From JBMNTP01 sp050945795 (GTDB lineage: Bacteria > Bacillota > Clostridia > Christensenellales > MGBC116941), in the NCBI GenBank assembly GCA_050945795.1, contig JBMNTP010000029.1, positions 1 through 26,303 on the forward strand: a stretch of 26,303 nucleotides of DNA, written 5' to 3'. This document shows, piece after piece, positions 1-7,264 of this stretch (its first letter is position 1; each line of letters begins with the position of its first letter). The position numbers and the translations under genes were made by a program. The notes below the pieces were generated by a model. It did not search any database. It worked only from the letters and a program-made list of their open reading frames with translations, and was not told the origin of the DNA.

Positions 1-58
1 GCCGCGGCGTGAGTTTATAGAAGAAAACGCTAAGCTTGTAGCTAATCTTGATATTTAA
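1..58 (+). CDS. gyrB: DNA gyrase subunit B, C-terminal end (partial)
   Basis: Only the last 18 codons lie in the window, read in frame from base 2 to the TAA at 56-58. They translate to PRREFIEENAKLVANLDI, which matches the very conserved C-terminus of bacterial GyrB (RR-FIEENA-x-V-x-NLDI). GyrB is the ATPase subunit of the A2B2 gyrase that introduces negative supercoils. The 42-base gap to gyrA and the shared strand fit the usual gyrB-gyrA operon of Firmicutes. The rest of the gene is outside the window. Confidence 0.93.
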   Translation, partial: PRREFIEENAKLVANLDI

Positions 59-88
59 GCGCGGTGGCGCAGACATAAATTTTTGCTT

Positions 89-95
89 GGGGTGA
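89..95 (+). promoter_or_regulatory. Ribosome binding site that sets the gyrA start
   Basis: GGGGTGA lies five bases before a TTG codon at 101. The same GGGGTGA element precedes the ATG of the MBL-fold gene (7265) and of glgB (8476), so it appears to be a working Shine-Dalgarno form here, pairing with the 16S 3' end (CACCTCC at 22754-22760) through one G-U pair. It overlaps the other possible starts (GTG 92, TTG 83), which argues against them. Confidence 0.5.
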
Positions 96-100
96 ATTTG

Positions 101-2635
101 TTGGATCAATTTTCCAAAAAGGTGTTGCCTATAGATATAGAAGAGGAGATGCGAAAGTCTTTTATCTCCTATGCCATGGCGGTTATCATAAACAGGGCGT
201 TGCCCGACGTAAGAGACGGATTTAAGCCGGTGCACAGGCGTATACTCTATTCCATGCACGAGCTGGGATTTACGCCGGACAAACCGTTTAGAAAATGCGC
301 GCGTATTGTCGGCGATGTGCTGGGTAAGTATCACCCGCACGGGGATACCGCCGTTTATGATAGTATGGTAAGAATGGCGCAGGATTTTTCCATGCGCTAT
401 ATGCTGGTTGAAGGGCAGGGCAACTTCGGCTCTGTCGATGGTGACGGCGCGGCGGCGATGAGGTATACAGAGGCAAGATTAAGCAAGATCGCCTCGGAGA
501 TGCTTGCCGACTTAGACAAAGATACCGTTGATTACTATCCTAACTTCGACGAAACGCTAATGCAGCCAGTTGTATTGCCCTCTCGCTATCCAAACCTTCT
601 TGTAAACGGTTCTGGCGGCATAGCGGTAGGCATGGCTACAAACATACCGCCGCATAACCTTGGCGAAACGATAGACGCGACAATCGAGCTTATAGACAAT
701 CCTGACGCCGATGTAGGCGATTTGATGGAGCATATAAAAGGCCCTGATTTCCCTACCGGCGGCGTTATTATGGGCATGGGCGGCATTCGCTCGGCTTATG
801 CTACCGGCCGCGGCAGGGTTATAGTAAGAGCCAAGGCGGAAATAGAAGAATACGATAACAACAGATATCGTATTGTTGTAAACGAAATACCTTATCAGGT
901 GAATAAGGCAAGGTTGGTTGAGAAGATTGCCGAACTTGTGCATGAGAAAAAGATTGAAGGCATATCCGATCTGCGCGACGAGTCGGACAAGGCGGGTATG
1001 CGCATTGTTATAGAGCTTAAAAGGGACGCTATTCCCAATATAATTTTAAACCAGCTTTACAAACATACGCAGATGCAGGATACCTTCGGCGTTATAATGC
1101 TGGCGCTTGTAGATGGAGAGCCCAAGGTTTTAAGCCTTAAACAGATGCTGCGGCATTATATAGATCATCAAAAGGACGTTATTACCCGCCGCACAATTTA
1201 CGATAAGAACAAAGCCGAGGCGCGTGCTCACATTTTAGAAGGGCTTTTGATTGCGCTTGACAATATTGATGAGGTTATAGCTATTATAAAAGCCTCAAAA
1301 ACCGCAGCCGAAGCCAGAAAGGCTTTGATGGAGAGGTTTGAACTGAGCGAAAAGCAGGCGCAGGCCATACTTGATATGAGGCTGCAACGGCTTACCGGGC
1401 TTGAAAGAATAAAGCTTGAGGAAGAATTCGATCAGCTCATGAAGACAATTGCCTGGCTTAACAGCATACTCGCAGATGAGTCGCTGCTTATGTCGATTAT
1501 AAAAGAGGAGCTTATAGCGGTTAAGGAAAAATACTCCGATGAGCGGCGCACCGAAATAACCATGTCGTATGAGGATATAGATATTGAGGATCTTATAGCC
1601 GAAGAGGACATGGTAGTTACGCTTACGCATTTTGGATACATTAAGCGTTTGCCGGCGGATACATACCGCAGCCAGCGCAGGGGCGGCAAGGGCATAGCCG
1701 CGCTATCGACGCGGGAGGAGGACTTTGTAGAGCGTGTATTTGTGACGACGACGCATAAATACATACTGTTCTTTACAAACACCGGTCGGGTATTCAAGCT
1801 TAAATGCTATGAACTGCCGGAATCGGGCAGGACGGCTAAAGGAGCGGCTATTGTAAACTTCCTCCAGCTTCAAGAGGGAGAAAAGATAACCGAGGCTTTT
1901 CCGCTTGAACATATTGACCATTCGCATTTTATACTTTGGGCGACAAAGCAGGGTATCGTAAAGAAGACGGCGCTCAACGAATTCACAAACATACGCAAAG
2001 GCGGCATAATAGCCATAGGATTGCGTGAGGGTGATGAGCTGATGTCTGTAATTATGACGACGGGGGATGACCAAGTCATAATCGGTACCAAGAACGGATA
2101 TAGCATTCGCTTTAGCGAAACGGATATCCGCCCTATGGGCAGAACGGCAACCGGCGTTAAGGGCATAAGCCTAAGGCCGGGAGATGAAGTTGTTGATATG
2201 GAGCTTGTAAGGGATGACGCCGCTGTTCTTTCGATAAGCGAAAACGGCTACGGTAAGCTTACGAATATAGACGAGTACAACATCCAATACCGCGGCGGCC
2301 TTGGCATTAAAACAATGAACATAACCGAAAAAACCGGCCCGCTTGTAGCGCTTAAAATGGTTACAGATGAGGACGACTGCATGATTATGAGCGCGGACGG
2401 CACTATCATAAGAATAGAAACCGACGGCATTTCAACTATGGGCCGCAGTACGCAGGGAGTACGGCTGATGCGCGTTGACGATAGCACTTCGGTTGTATGC
2501 GTGGCGAGGGTTCCCAAGGGCGAGGACGAGGAAGAAATAACCGAATGTGAACTGCTGGAGGATGAGGAAAACGCCGAGGCCAAAGACGAAGCCGAAATGC
2601 CAGAAGATGGCGTTGATGCCGAGGAAGAGGAATAA
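101..2635 (+). CDS. gyrA: DNA gyrase subunit A
   Basis: This is the breakage-reunion subunit of the type II topoisomerase gyrase, working with GyrB on chromosomal supercoiling. The full family length is present (844 residues from the TTG at 101). The catalytic tyrosine in the AAAMRYTEAR motif is Tyr122 with this start, the same number as in E. coli, which supports it. The quinolone-determining loop reads HPHGDTAVYDS, with Thr at position 83 and Asp at 87. The GyrA box QRRGGKG is intact at about residues 525-531, followed by the beta-pinwheel C-terminal domain and a strongly acidic tail. There is no in-frame ATG near the 5' end. TTG at 83, GTG at 92 and TTG at 98 are alternative starts, but 101 is best placed behind GGGGTGA. 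It follows gyrB directly and precedes a polysaccharide gene by only 21 bases. Confidence 0.95.
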   Translation: MDQFSKKVLPIDIEEEMRKSFISYAMAVIINRALPDVRDGFKPVHRRILYSMHELGFTPDKPFRKCARIVGDVLGKYHPHGDTAVYDSMVRMAQDFSMRYMLVEGQGNFGSVDGDGAAAMRYTEARLSKIASEMLADLDKDTVDYYPNFDETLMQPVVLPSRYPNLLVNGSGGIAVGMATNIPPHNLGETIDATIELIDNPDADVGDLMEHIKGPDFPTGGVIMGMGGIRSAYATGRGRVIVRAKAEIEEYDNNRYRIVVNEIPYQVNKARLVEKIAELVHEKKIEGISDLRDESDKAGMRIVIELKRDAIPNIILNQLYKHTQMQDTFGVIMLALVDGEPKVLSLKQMLRHYIDHQKDVITRRTIYDKNKAEARAHILEGLLIALDNIDEVIAIIKASKTAAEARKALMERFELSEKQAQAILDMRLQRLTGLERIKLEEEFDQLMKTIAWLNSILADESLLMSIIKEELIAVKEKYSDERRTEITMSYEDIDIEDLIAEEDMVVTLTHFGYIKRLPADTYRSQRRGGKGIAALSTREEDFVERVFVTTTHKYILFFTNTGRVFKLKCYELPESGRTAKGAAIVNFLQLQEGEKITEAFPLEHIDHSHFILWATKQGIVKKTALNEFTNIRKGGIIAIGLREGDELMSVIMTTGDDQVIIGTKNGYSIRFSETDIRPMGRTATGVKGISLRPGDEVVDMELVRDDAAVLSISENGYGKLTNIDEYNIQYRGGLGIKTMNITEKTGPLVALKMVTDEDDCMIMSADGTIIRIETDGISTMGRSTQGVRLMRVDDSTSVVCVARVPKGEDEEEITECELLEDEENAEAKDEAEMPEDGVDAEEEE

Positions 2636-2656
2636 ACCCGTTTTGGGAGGATACTG

Positions 2657-3610
2657 ATGGAACAGAGTGCGGACTTGCGCGTCTTTATATTTGGCATGCT
2701 GAAGAAATGGCGGATAATACTTGCTTTCGGCTTAGCTGTGGCGCTGGTTTTAGGCGGCTATAAGCTTTATACCGGCTCGCGGCAGCAAGATAATGTGCCA
2801 AGCGGCGATGTCGAGCAGCAGGTAGAGCAGCTTGAGCGCAGCTTAAAGGGAATTGAGGCGCAGATAAAAAGCCGCAACGAATATTTGTCTGGCAGCGTAT
2901 ATATGAAAATCGACCCTTATAATATAAAAAGCGCCCGCCTTAGCTTTATAATAGAGGCTCAAGAGGTGGAATATGACGCCGCGATGTCAGTACGTCAAAC
3001 GGCTAAAGATATGTACGGGATGTTGCTTTTAGATGAGGAGTTCTACGATTTTATAAACAAGCGTCTAGATAAACCTATGGCGATAGAATATATCGCCGAG
3101 CTTATATCTATAGAAAGCGGCGAAACAGGCATAATAAACGTCAGGTGCGTTGCAAGCGATGAGGCTTTGGCGAAAAAATTCATGGCGGCGACCGAAGAAT
3201 ATATTAACTCCCAAACGCCAAAGGTTATAAAGGAGGCGGGGCAGCACCGGCTTATAATGAGCAGCCTTACCTCAAAAGCAATAGATGATAATATGGCGGC
3301 GGATCAGGATGCCAAATGGAAGAGCCTTACGCAGCTAAGGCTTAAGCTAAAAGATGTTGAGAAGGCGCTTGCCGAGGCTGAGCGTGACGAGCAGGCGGAG
3401 CGAGCGCCGGGCATGTCCAGCATTATTATATATGCTGTTATGGGATTTATAGCCGGGGCGCTGCTAGCCGTTGTTATGCTGCTTTTTACTGATGCGATGA
3501 GTATAAAGGTGCGTGACGAGAGGCAGCTTTCAAACAAGTTCGGCTTAAAGCTGCTGGGCGTTATTGACTTTGAGCGGGGCGGAGGCGAGCATAATGGCAA
3601 GCGCGATTGA
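2657..3610 (+). CDS. Wzz/CpsC-type polysaccharide copolymerase (chain-length regulator-like membrane protein)
   Basis: 317 residues. Two membrane segments, at about 18-38 and 253-277, enclose a long soluble, presumably external region with coiled-coil-like stretches (about 51-75 and 220-248). This is the topology of polysaccharide copolymerases of the Wzz/CpsC/EpsA group. The short cytoplasmic tail (VRDERQLSNKFGLKLLGVIDF) resembles the post-membrane tail of that group, which usually ends near LLGxIP and contacts the BY-kinase partner. GGGAGG lies upstream of the ATG. The stop overlaps the start of the next gene by 17 bases, implying translational coupling. Known relatives control chain length of capsule or exopolysaccharide; the substrate here is unknown. 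Overall sequence similarity is modest, so the assignment rests on topology, tail and neighbours. Confidence 0.7.
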   Translation: MEQSADLRVFIFGMLKKWRIILAFGLAVALVLGGYKLYTGSRQQDNVPSGDVEQQVEQLERSLKGIEAQIKSRNEYLSGSVYMKIDPYNIKSARLSFIIEAQEVEYDAAMSVRQTAKDMYGMLLLDEEFYDFINKRLDKPMAIEYIAELISIESGETGIINVRCVASDEALAKKFMAATEEYINSQTPKVIKEAGQHRLIMSSLTSKAIDDNMAADQDAKWKSLTQLRLKLKDVEKALAEAERDEQAERAPGMSSIIIYAVMGFIAGALLAVVMLLFTDAMSIKVRDERQLSNKFGLKLLGVIDFERGGGEHNGKRD

Positions 3611-3998
3611 CAGATGGATAAGCAAAGCTGAAAGGGGCGGCTCGGCTAAGCCGGACTTTCACGAGAGCGTAAAAATAACCAAGGTCAATATTATAAACGC
3701 GGCTTTAGAATATCCAAAGCCTGTGCGTATCGCGGTAACCGGAGGAGCCGGCATTGAGCGCATAAGCCAATTTTGTAAAGAGATTAAAGCTGTTTTAAAT
3801 GCCGAGGAAAAGGAAAGCTATTATTTTATACCCGCCGGTGATATAAACACTTCGGCTAAGGCGCTGGAGATTTTGGCGGGCTGTGACGCGGCGATACTTG
3901 CCGAGCGGCTTTATAAATCGGATACCGACGCTGTGGGGCGGAGTATATCAGCTATAGAAAATCTAGGCAAAAAGACGCTGGGCTTTGTAATGATATAG
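3594..3998 (+). CDS. Small cytoplasmic protein resembling a degenerate BY-kinase (CpsD/CapB-like) domain
   Basis: 134 residues, no membrane segment. I do not recognise it as a named family, but its layout follows a shortened CpsD/EpsB tyrosine kinase. ESVKITKVNII (about 24-34) resembles the EAYRTLRTNI helix before the P-loop. VRIAVTGGAGIERI (about 44-57) sits where the Walker A strand and loop would be, but lacks the GK[ST] signature. GCDAAILAERLYKSD to GFVMI at the end resembles the ADxxLLVxR...LGxVLN segment. The Walker A' and B motifs and the tyrosine-rich tail are not visible. The ATG at 3594 was chosen because GGAGG lies eight bases upstream; a TTG at 3564 in the same frame has no such support. 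It overlaps the copolymerase gene, as expected for a CpsC/CpsD pair. If the reading is right it is a non-catalytic partner. It could also be an unrelated Rossmann-like protein. Confidence 0.5.
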   Translation: MASAIDRWISKAERGGSAKPDFHESVKITKVNIINAALEYPKPVRIAVTGGAGIERISQFCKEIKAVLNAEEKESYYFIPAGDINTSAKALEILAGCDAAILAERLYKSDTDAVGRSISAIENLGKKTLGFVMI

Positions 3999-4092
3999 CT
4001 GTTATGTCTTGTAAATTTCGATATGACGCAAAGTATCGATGCGACAAAAAGGCCGGGTGGAGCAAATAATGGAATATTAATTCGAGGTGCGT

Positions 4093-4899
4093 ATGAGACT
4101 GCAGGTTTTGCTGTCTACAATGAACCAGGAAGATACGACTATACTTGATAAAATGAATATTGAGTCCGAAGCGGTGGTGGTAAACCAGTGCGGCAAGGAA
4201 GGGCTTTATAAGCACAGGCACCTCGATAAGGACATAACATTTATATGCCAGGACGCCCGTGGAGTAGGGCTAAGCAGAAATACCGCGCTTATGCGCGCGA
4301 ACGCAGACATATGCCTTTTTTCCGATGACGACGTTGTCTATAGTTCAGGCTACGAAAAAACAGTGATAGCGGCGTTTAGAAAATATCCTGCCGCCGACGT
4401 TTTGATTTTCAATGTGCTAGGTGATGACGAGCAGCGAAAGGATTACGAAATAACGCGAAATCACAGAGTGCGCTTCTATAACTTTATGAGATACGGAGCG
4501 GTACGGATTGCCGTAAGAAGGCAGAGCGTTTTGAACAAGCGCATTGCCTTTTCATTGTTTTTTGGCGGAGGAACGCAGTTCGGGTCGGGGGAGGACAGTC
4601 TTTTTCTTGCCGACTGCCTTGCCCGCGGCCTTAAGATATTTGCCGTTAAGGACAGCCTTGGCAGCGTTTCATATGAAACCTCCAGTTGGTTTGAAGGGTA
4701 TAATGAAAAGTTTTTGCGTGATAAAGGCGCTTTTTTTGCTGCGCTGTCAAGGCCGTTTGCTAGGCTGCTTTGTATGCAACTTATAATAAGGCATCCCGAG
4801 ATGCGCGGGAAATATTCGTTCTTTAAGGCTTACCGCTTTATGAAAAAAGGCATTGGCGAAAAGCGTGACGGGCGACGGAGGCGTGGCGGGGGGAAATAG
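4093..4899 (+). CDS. Family 2 glycosyltransferase
   Basis: 268 residues, predicted cytoplasmic or membrane-peripheral. The N-terminal part has the GT-A fold signature of GT2 enzymes: an initial beta strand (LQVLLSTMNQ), GVGLSRNTALMRA (about 57-69), and the metal- and nucleotide-sugar-binding acidic cluster FSDDD at about 76-80. GSGEDSLFLADCLARG further on resembles the ED motif that supplies the catalytic base. The C-terminus is very basic (RRRRGGGK), which may favour the membrane surface. The ATG at 4093 follows GAGGTG; a GTG at 4087 lies inside that binding site and is less likely. Such enzymes add one sugar to a growing lipid-linked glycan, and the flanking copolymerase and EpsG-like genes support this. 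Donor and acceptor sugars cannot be told from sequence. Confidence 0.8.
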   Translation: MRLQVLLSTMNQEDTTILDKMNIESEAVVVNQCGKEGLYKHRHLDKDITFICQDARGVGLSRNTALMRANADICLFSDDDVVYSSGYEKTVIAAFRKYPAADVLIFNVLGDDEQRKDYEITRNHRVRFYNFMRYGAVRIAVRRQSVLNKRIAFSLFFGGGTQFGSGEDSLFLADCLARGLKIFAVKDSLGSVSYETSSWFEGYNEKFLRDKGAFFAALSRPFARLLCMQLIIRHPEMRGKYSFFKAYRFMKKGIGEKRDGRRRRGGGK

Positions 4900-4902
4900 T
4901 AT

Positions 4903-6012
4903 ATGCTGGTATATATATTCGCAACGCTACTTGCCGCGATTTTAGCAGCGGCGGCATACGGTGCGTTTGGCGATATGCCGAGGCTGGAGTCGCCGTTTAG
5001 ATTAAAAGCGATAGGCGTTGAGTTTTACATTAGGCGGCATAAGCTTTTTATGCTGCTGTCGTTTTTATGCCTGTTTCTAGTGTCGGCGTTCAGGTATGAC
5101 GTTGGAACCGATTATCTTTCATATTATACCCGGTATGATTACATAAAAGAGACCGGCGGAGATAGTACGCTTGAGCCGGGTTTTGTATTGCTTATAAAGT
5201 TTTTGCTGCTTTTTTCATCAAACCAGCAGATTCTCTTTGTAGTAACAAGCTTTATAACGCTTTTACTTATATATATCGCCATTGCCGAGCATTCGAAGGC
5301 GCCGGTTTTTAGCATACTGCTGTTTGTGGCGATGGGCTACTATTTTATATCGTTTAACGCTGTGCGCCAATTTATGGTGGTGGCGGCGCTGCTTTACGGT
5401 TACAAATATATGCGCCGCGAAAATACTTTGAAATTTATATTGTTATGCGGCATGTGCGCGCTTTTTCACAGAGCGGCGCTTATAATGATACCCGTTTATT
5501 TTATAAGCAGAATGCGGCTTAAAGGACGGCACTATGCTGTTATAACGCTATTAGCCGCTTCTACATGGCTCTACAAGGACGCGCTGCTTCAATGGGCGAT
5601 AGAAAATATATTGCCGGCCCACTATAAATACATAAGCCTGCCGCCGGCGGCTATAACCGAGCTGTACGTCGTTGTTTGCGCGGTATGTATAGCGCTTATT
5701 GCTATGGATAGAAAAAAGCTATCATTTGAGCGCGGCGGCGATACTATTATGGTGAATATGATATTTATATCGACGATATCTCATATGGTGCTGTTTTGGG
5801 TGCCTATATTCGAGCGCGTTACTATTATGATAGATATATTCTATATACTGTTTATACCAAGGCTGCTTTCTCTTATAGAAGACGATAAGCAACGCCGCTT
5901 TTTTAAGGCGGCGCTGTTACTCTTATTGTTTATATATATATTCTTTTCTATAACGCTAAACAATTCTCATGATGTGCTGCCGTACCAGTGGATATTCTCG
6001 CCCGGCATTTGA
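4903..6012 (+). CDS. EpsG-like polysaccharide polymerase, multi-pass membrane protein
   Basis: 369 residues with roughly nine or ten hydrophobic segments across the whole length. Motifs typical of the EpsG family are visible: FRYDVGTDY at 63-71 with Tyr pairs after it, EPGF at 91-94, FNAVRQ at 151-156, and FHRAALI near 188-194. EpsG proteins are Wzy-type polymerases that join lipid-linked repeat units at the outer face of the membrane. The start lies three bases after the glycosyltransferase stop and is preceded by a G-rich tract, so the two are almost certainly co-expressed. It is the last gene of the cassette and converges on the minus-strand gene ending at 6028, with only 15 bases between the stops and no clear terminator hairpin. 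Confidence 0.8.
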   Translation: MLVYIFATLLAAILAAAAYGAFGDMPRLESPFRLKAIGVEFYIRRHKLFMLLSFLCLFLVSAFRYDVGTDYLSYYTRYDYIKETGGDSTLEPGFVLLIKFLLLFSSNQQILFVVTSFITLLLIYIAIAEHSKAPVFSILLFVAMGYYFISFNAVRQFMVVAALLYGYKYMRRENTLKFILLCGMCALFHRAALIMIPVYFISRMRLKGRHYAVITLLAASTWLYKDALLQWAIENILPAHYKYISLPPAAITELYVVVCAVCIALIAMDRKKLSFERGGDTIMVNMIFISTISHMVLFWVPIFERVTIMIDIFYILFIPRLLSLIEDDKQRRFFKAALLLLLFIYIFFSITLNNSHDVLPYQWIFSPGI

Positions 6013-6027
6013 TTTTACTTTGCGCTT

Positions 6028-6480
6028 TTATTCGCCGCTTTGCTCTATAAGTCGTTCAATAATTTCAACGCCGCTTTTGATGCACTGCGCGCATGGCCGC
6101 AGGTGCGGCGGGGAGTCCGGGTCTATTGTGCAGTCGGGGTTCTCAGATGGCGGTGGCAGCTCAAGCAGCTCCCAGCAGTATATAGAGCCGTTTTCGGCTT
6201 TAAATTGATCGGCGAGTTCTCTTGTAAGCGAATAGGCGCGCTGCTTTGCCAAAGGGTCGGTATCGTCTGAGGCGCAAAGCAACCCAGACGCCATAAAAGC
6301 GCCGGTAAGCGCTCCGCAAACCTCTCTTAGCTTGCCCATACCGCCGCCAAACGGAGCGGAGATTTTCATCGCCGTTTCAAAATCCAGGCCTAGCTTATCC
6401 GCGAACGCGCCAAGCACAGCCTGCGCGCAGTTATAGCCTTTGTAATGAAGATTTATTGCCGAGTCGGTTCTCGAATTCAT
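6028..6480 (-). CDS. C_GCAxxG_C_C family redox protein
   Basis: 150 residues. Conserved features of this family are visible: GYNCAQAV with Cys18, a Gly-rich GGGMGKLREVCGALTG with Cys55, then Cys69, Cys102, and a C-terminal CAQC pair (Cys130 and Cys133). The pattern of spaced cysteines suggests metal or disulfide redox chemistry. The family is common in anaerobes, and its biochemical role is not settled. The ATG at 6480 is preceded on the minus strand by GGGGGTAAC, a good ribosome binding site. An upstream in-frame start at 6582 exists but would lie upstream of the promoter at 6528-6555 and is rejected. It is one of only two minus-strand genes in the window. Confidence 0.82.
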   Translation of the reverse strand: MNSRTDSAINLHYKGYNCAQAVLGAFADKLGLDFETAMKISAPFGGGMGKLREVCGALTGAFMASGLLCASDDTDPLAKQRAYSLTRELADQFKAENGSIYCWELLELPPPSENPDCTIDPDSPPHLRPCAQCIKSGVEIIERLIEQSGE

Positions 6481-6527
6481 AGTTACCCCCAAATATAAAT
6501 TATAGCATACGTGTATATAATAAATTG

Positions 6528-6555
6528 ATTTTATCACACCTTTGCGGCGTGTCAA
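6528..6555 (-). promoter_or_regulatory. Promoter for the C_GCAxxG_C_C gene
   Basis: On the minus strand a perfect TTGACA (6550-6555) is followed after 16 bases by TAAAAT (6528-6533), a good SigA-type promoter. Transcription would start near 6521, giving a leader of about 40 bases before the ATG at 6480. Confidence 0.6.
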
Positions 6556-6651
6556 TGATGCTATGTAAAGGCGGCGGAGCAAGGGCGTGTAAAATCATTG
6601 TAAAGTGGCGTGAAATGCGCTTTTTAATTGTGTTTATGGCATGCTGCGCGC

Positions 6652-6680
6652 TTGACACTTACACGGCGCTATGGTAATTT
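6652..6680 (+). promoter_or_regulatory. Promoter for the 77-residue protein gene
   Basis: TTGACA at 6652-6657, a 17-base spacer, and TAATTT at 6675-6680 preceded by TGG, an extended -10. The start would be near 6687, giving a leader of about 36 bases to the ATG at 6723. It is divergent from the promoter at 6528-6555, with about 100 bases between the two -35 elements. Confidence 0.5.
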
Positions 6681-6722
6681 AAATATGGAATAATATACAT
6701 TAGAATACACAGGAGGATAGAC

Positions 6723-6956
6723 ATGAAAATAAAGAATATCAGCAACCCGCAGAAGTTTTTCGAGGTTCTTAATCATTGCAAGGGCAAGGTAGAATTGGTA
6801 ACAAGCGAAGGCGACAGGCTCAACCTAAAATCGACGCTTTGCCAGTACATCGCTCTTACACAGATGTTTAAGGACGCTAAGATTGATGAGATAGAGCTGG
6901 TGCTCAGCGAACCGGACGACATAACGCTGCTTATGGATTTCCTCGTAAGGGGCTAA
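6723..6956 (+). CDS. Conserved hypothetical small protein (77 residues)
   Basis: A short cytoplasmic protein with AGGAGG just upstream and its own plausible promoter, so it is very probably real. The sequence alternates strands and helices: FFEVLNHCKGKVELVTSEGDR, then a central helix with QYIALTQMF, then KIDEIELVLSEPDD and a final helix ending DFLVRG. From memory, similar short proteins occur widely in Clostridia, some carrying a misleading polymerase-like label. I know of no demonstrated function. A beta-alpha fold of about 75 residues with no cysteine pair, metal site or DNA-binding motif is all that can be read. No gene follows closely, so it appears to be monocistronic. Confidence 0.8.
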   Translation: MKIKNISNPQKFFEVLNHCKGKVELVTSEGDRLNLKSTLCQYIALTQMFKDAKIDEIELVLSEPDDITLLMDFLVRG

Positions 6957-7264
6957 GCGTGTTTAGCTGTTCCTTGCCCTTTATTTGCCCGAAAATATTT
7001 GGCATAAAAGCGCGAAGAACATATGCGCAAACTATACAGGCGGAGCTTGCCTTAACGGGCATCAGGGCGTTTTTTCGCGCCGCGCCGGTATTCATATGGG
7101 TTTATTGGTTGTGGGCGACATGTCGGCAGTAATGCCGGCATAGTCGCTCAGCGCATATATATGGGCGTATCGCACTAAAAATGCCGTGCATTTAAAATGC
7201 GGTGGCAATGGAATTATATTATTTATAAATACTAACATCATAAAATGGCGCACGGGGTGACAAC
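6957..7264. other. Intergenic region, no gene recognised
   Basis: About 300 bases between the small protein and the MBL-fold gene. No reading frame with a ribosome binding site and recognisable product is visible on either strand. It holds weak hairpins: GCTAA/TTAGC around the stop codon at 6952-6967, a short stem before a T-run at 7049-7075, a GCCGGCA-type palindrome near 7122-7140, and GCATTT/AAATGC near 7188-7201. The last 50 bases before 7265 are AT-rich and probably hold the promoter of the MBL-fold gene, but I cannot pick out a clear -35/-10 pair. Confidence 0.5.
7049..7075 (+). terminator. Possible weak intrinsic terminator
   Basis: GCCTT and AGGGC can form a five-base stem with one G-U pair around a ten-base loop, followed directly by GTTTTTT. 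The stem is short for a terminator. It is reported because it is the only T-run of this length in the gap after the 77-residue gene. Confidence 0.25.

Noticed and set aside
4069..4080. Tiny open frame ATG-GAA-TAT-TAA behind a GGTGGAG sequence, just before the GT2 gene
   Set aside because: Three codons only. It could be a leader peptide, but nothing else supports it and the downstream gene has its own binding site.
6481..6582. Longer N-terminus for the C_GCAxxG_C_C protein
   Set aside because: It would place the start upstream of the promoter at 6528-6555. The ATG at 6480 has GGGGGT in front of it and gives a normal family N-terminus.
7023..7141. Open frame through the gap after the 77-residue gene
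   Set aside because: No ribosome binding site, no recognisable product and low-complexity content; treated as non-coding.
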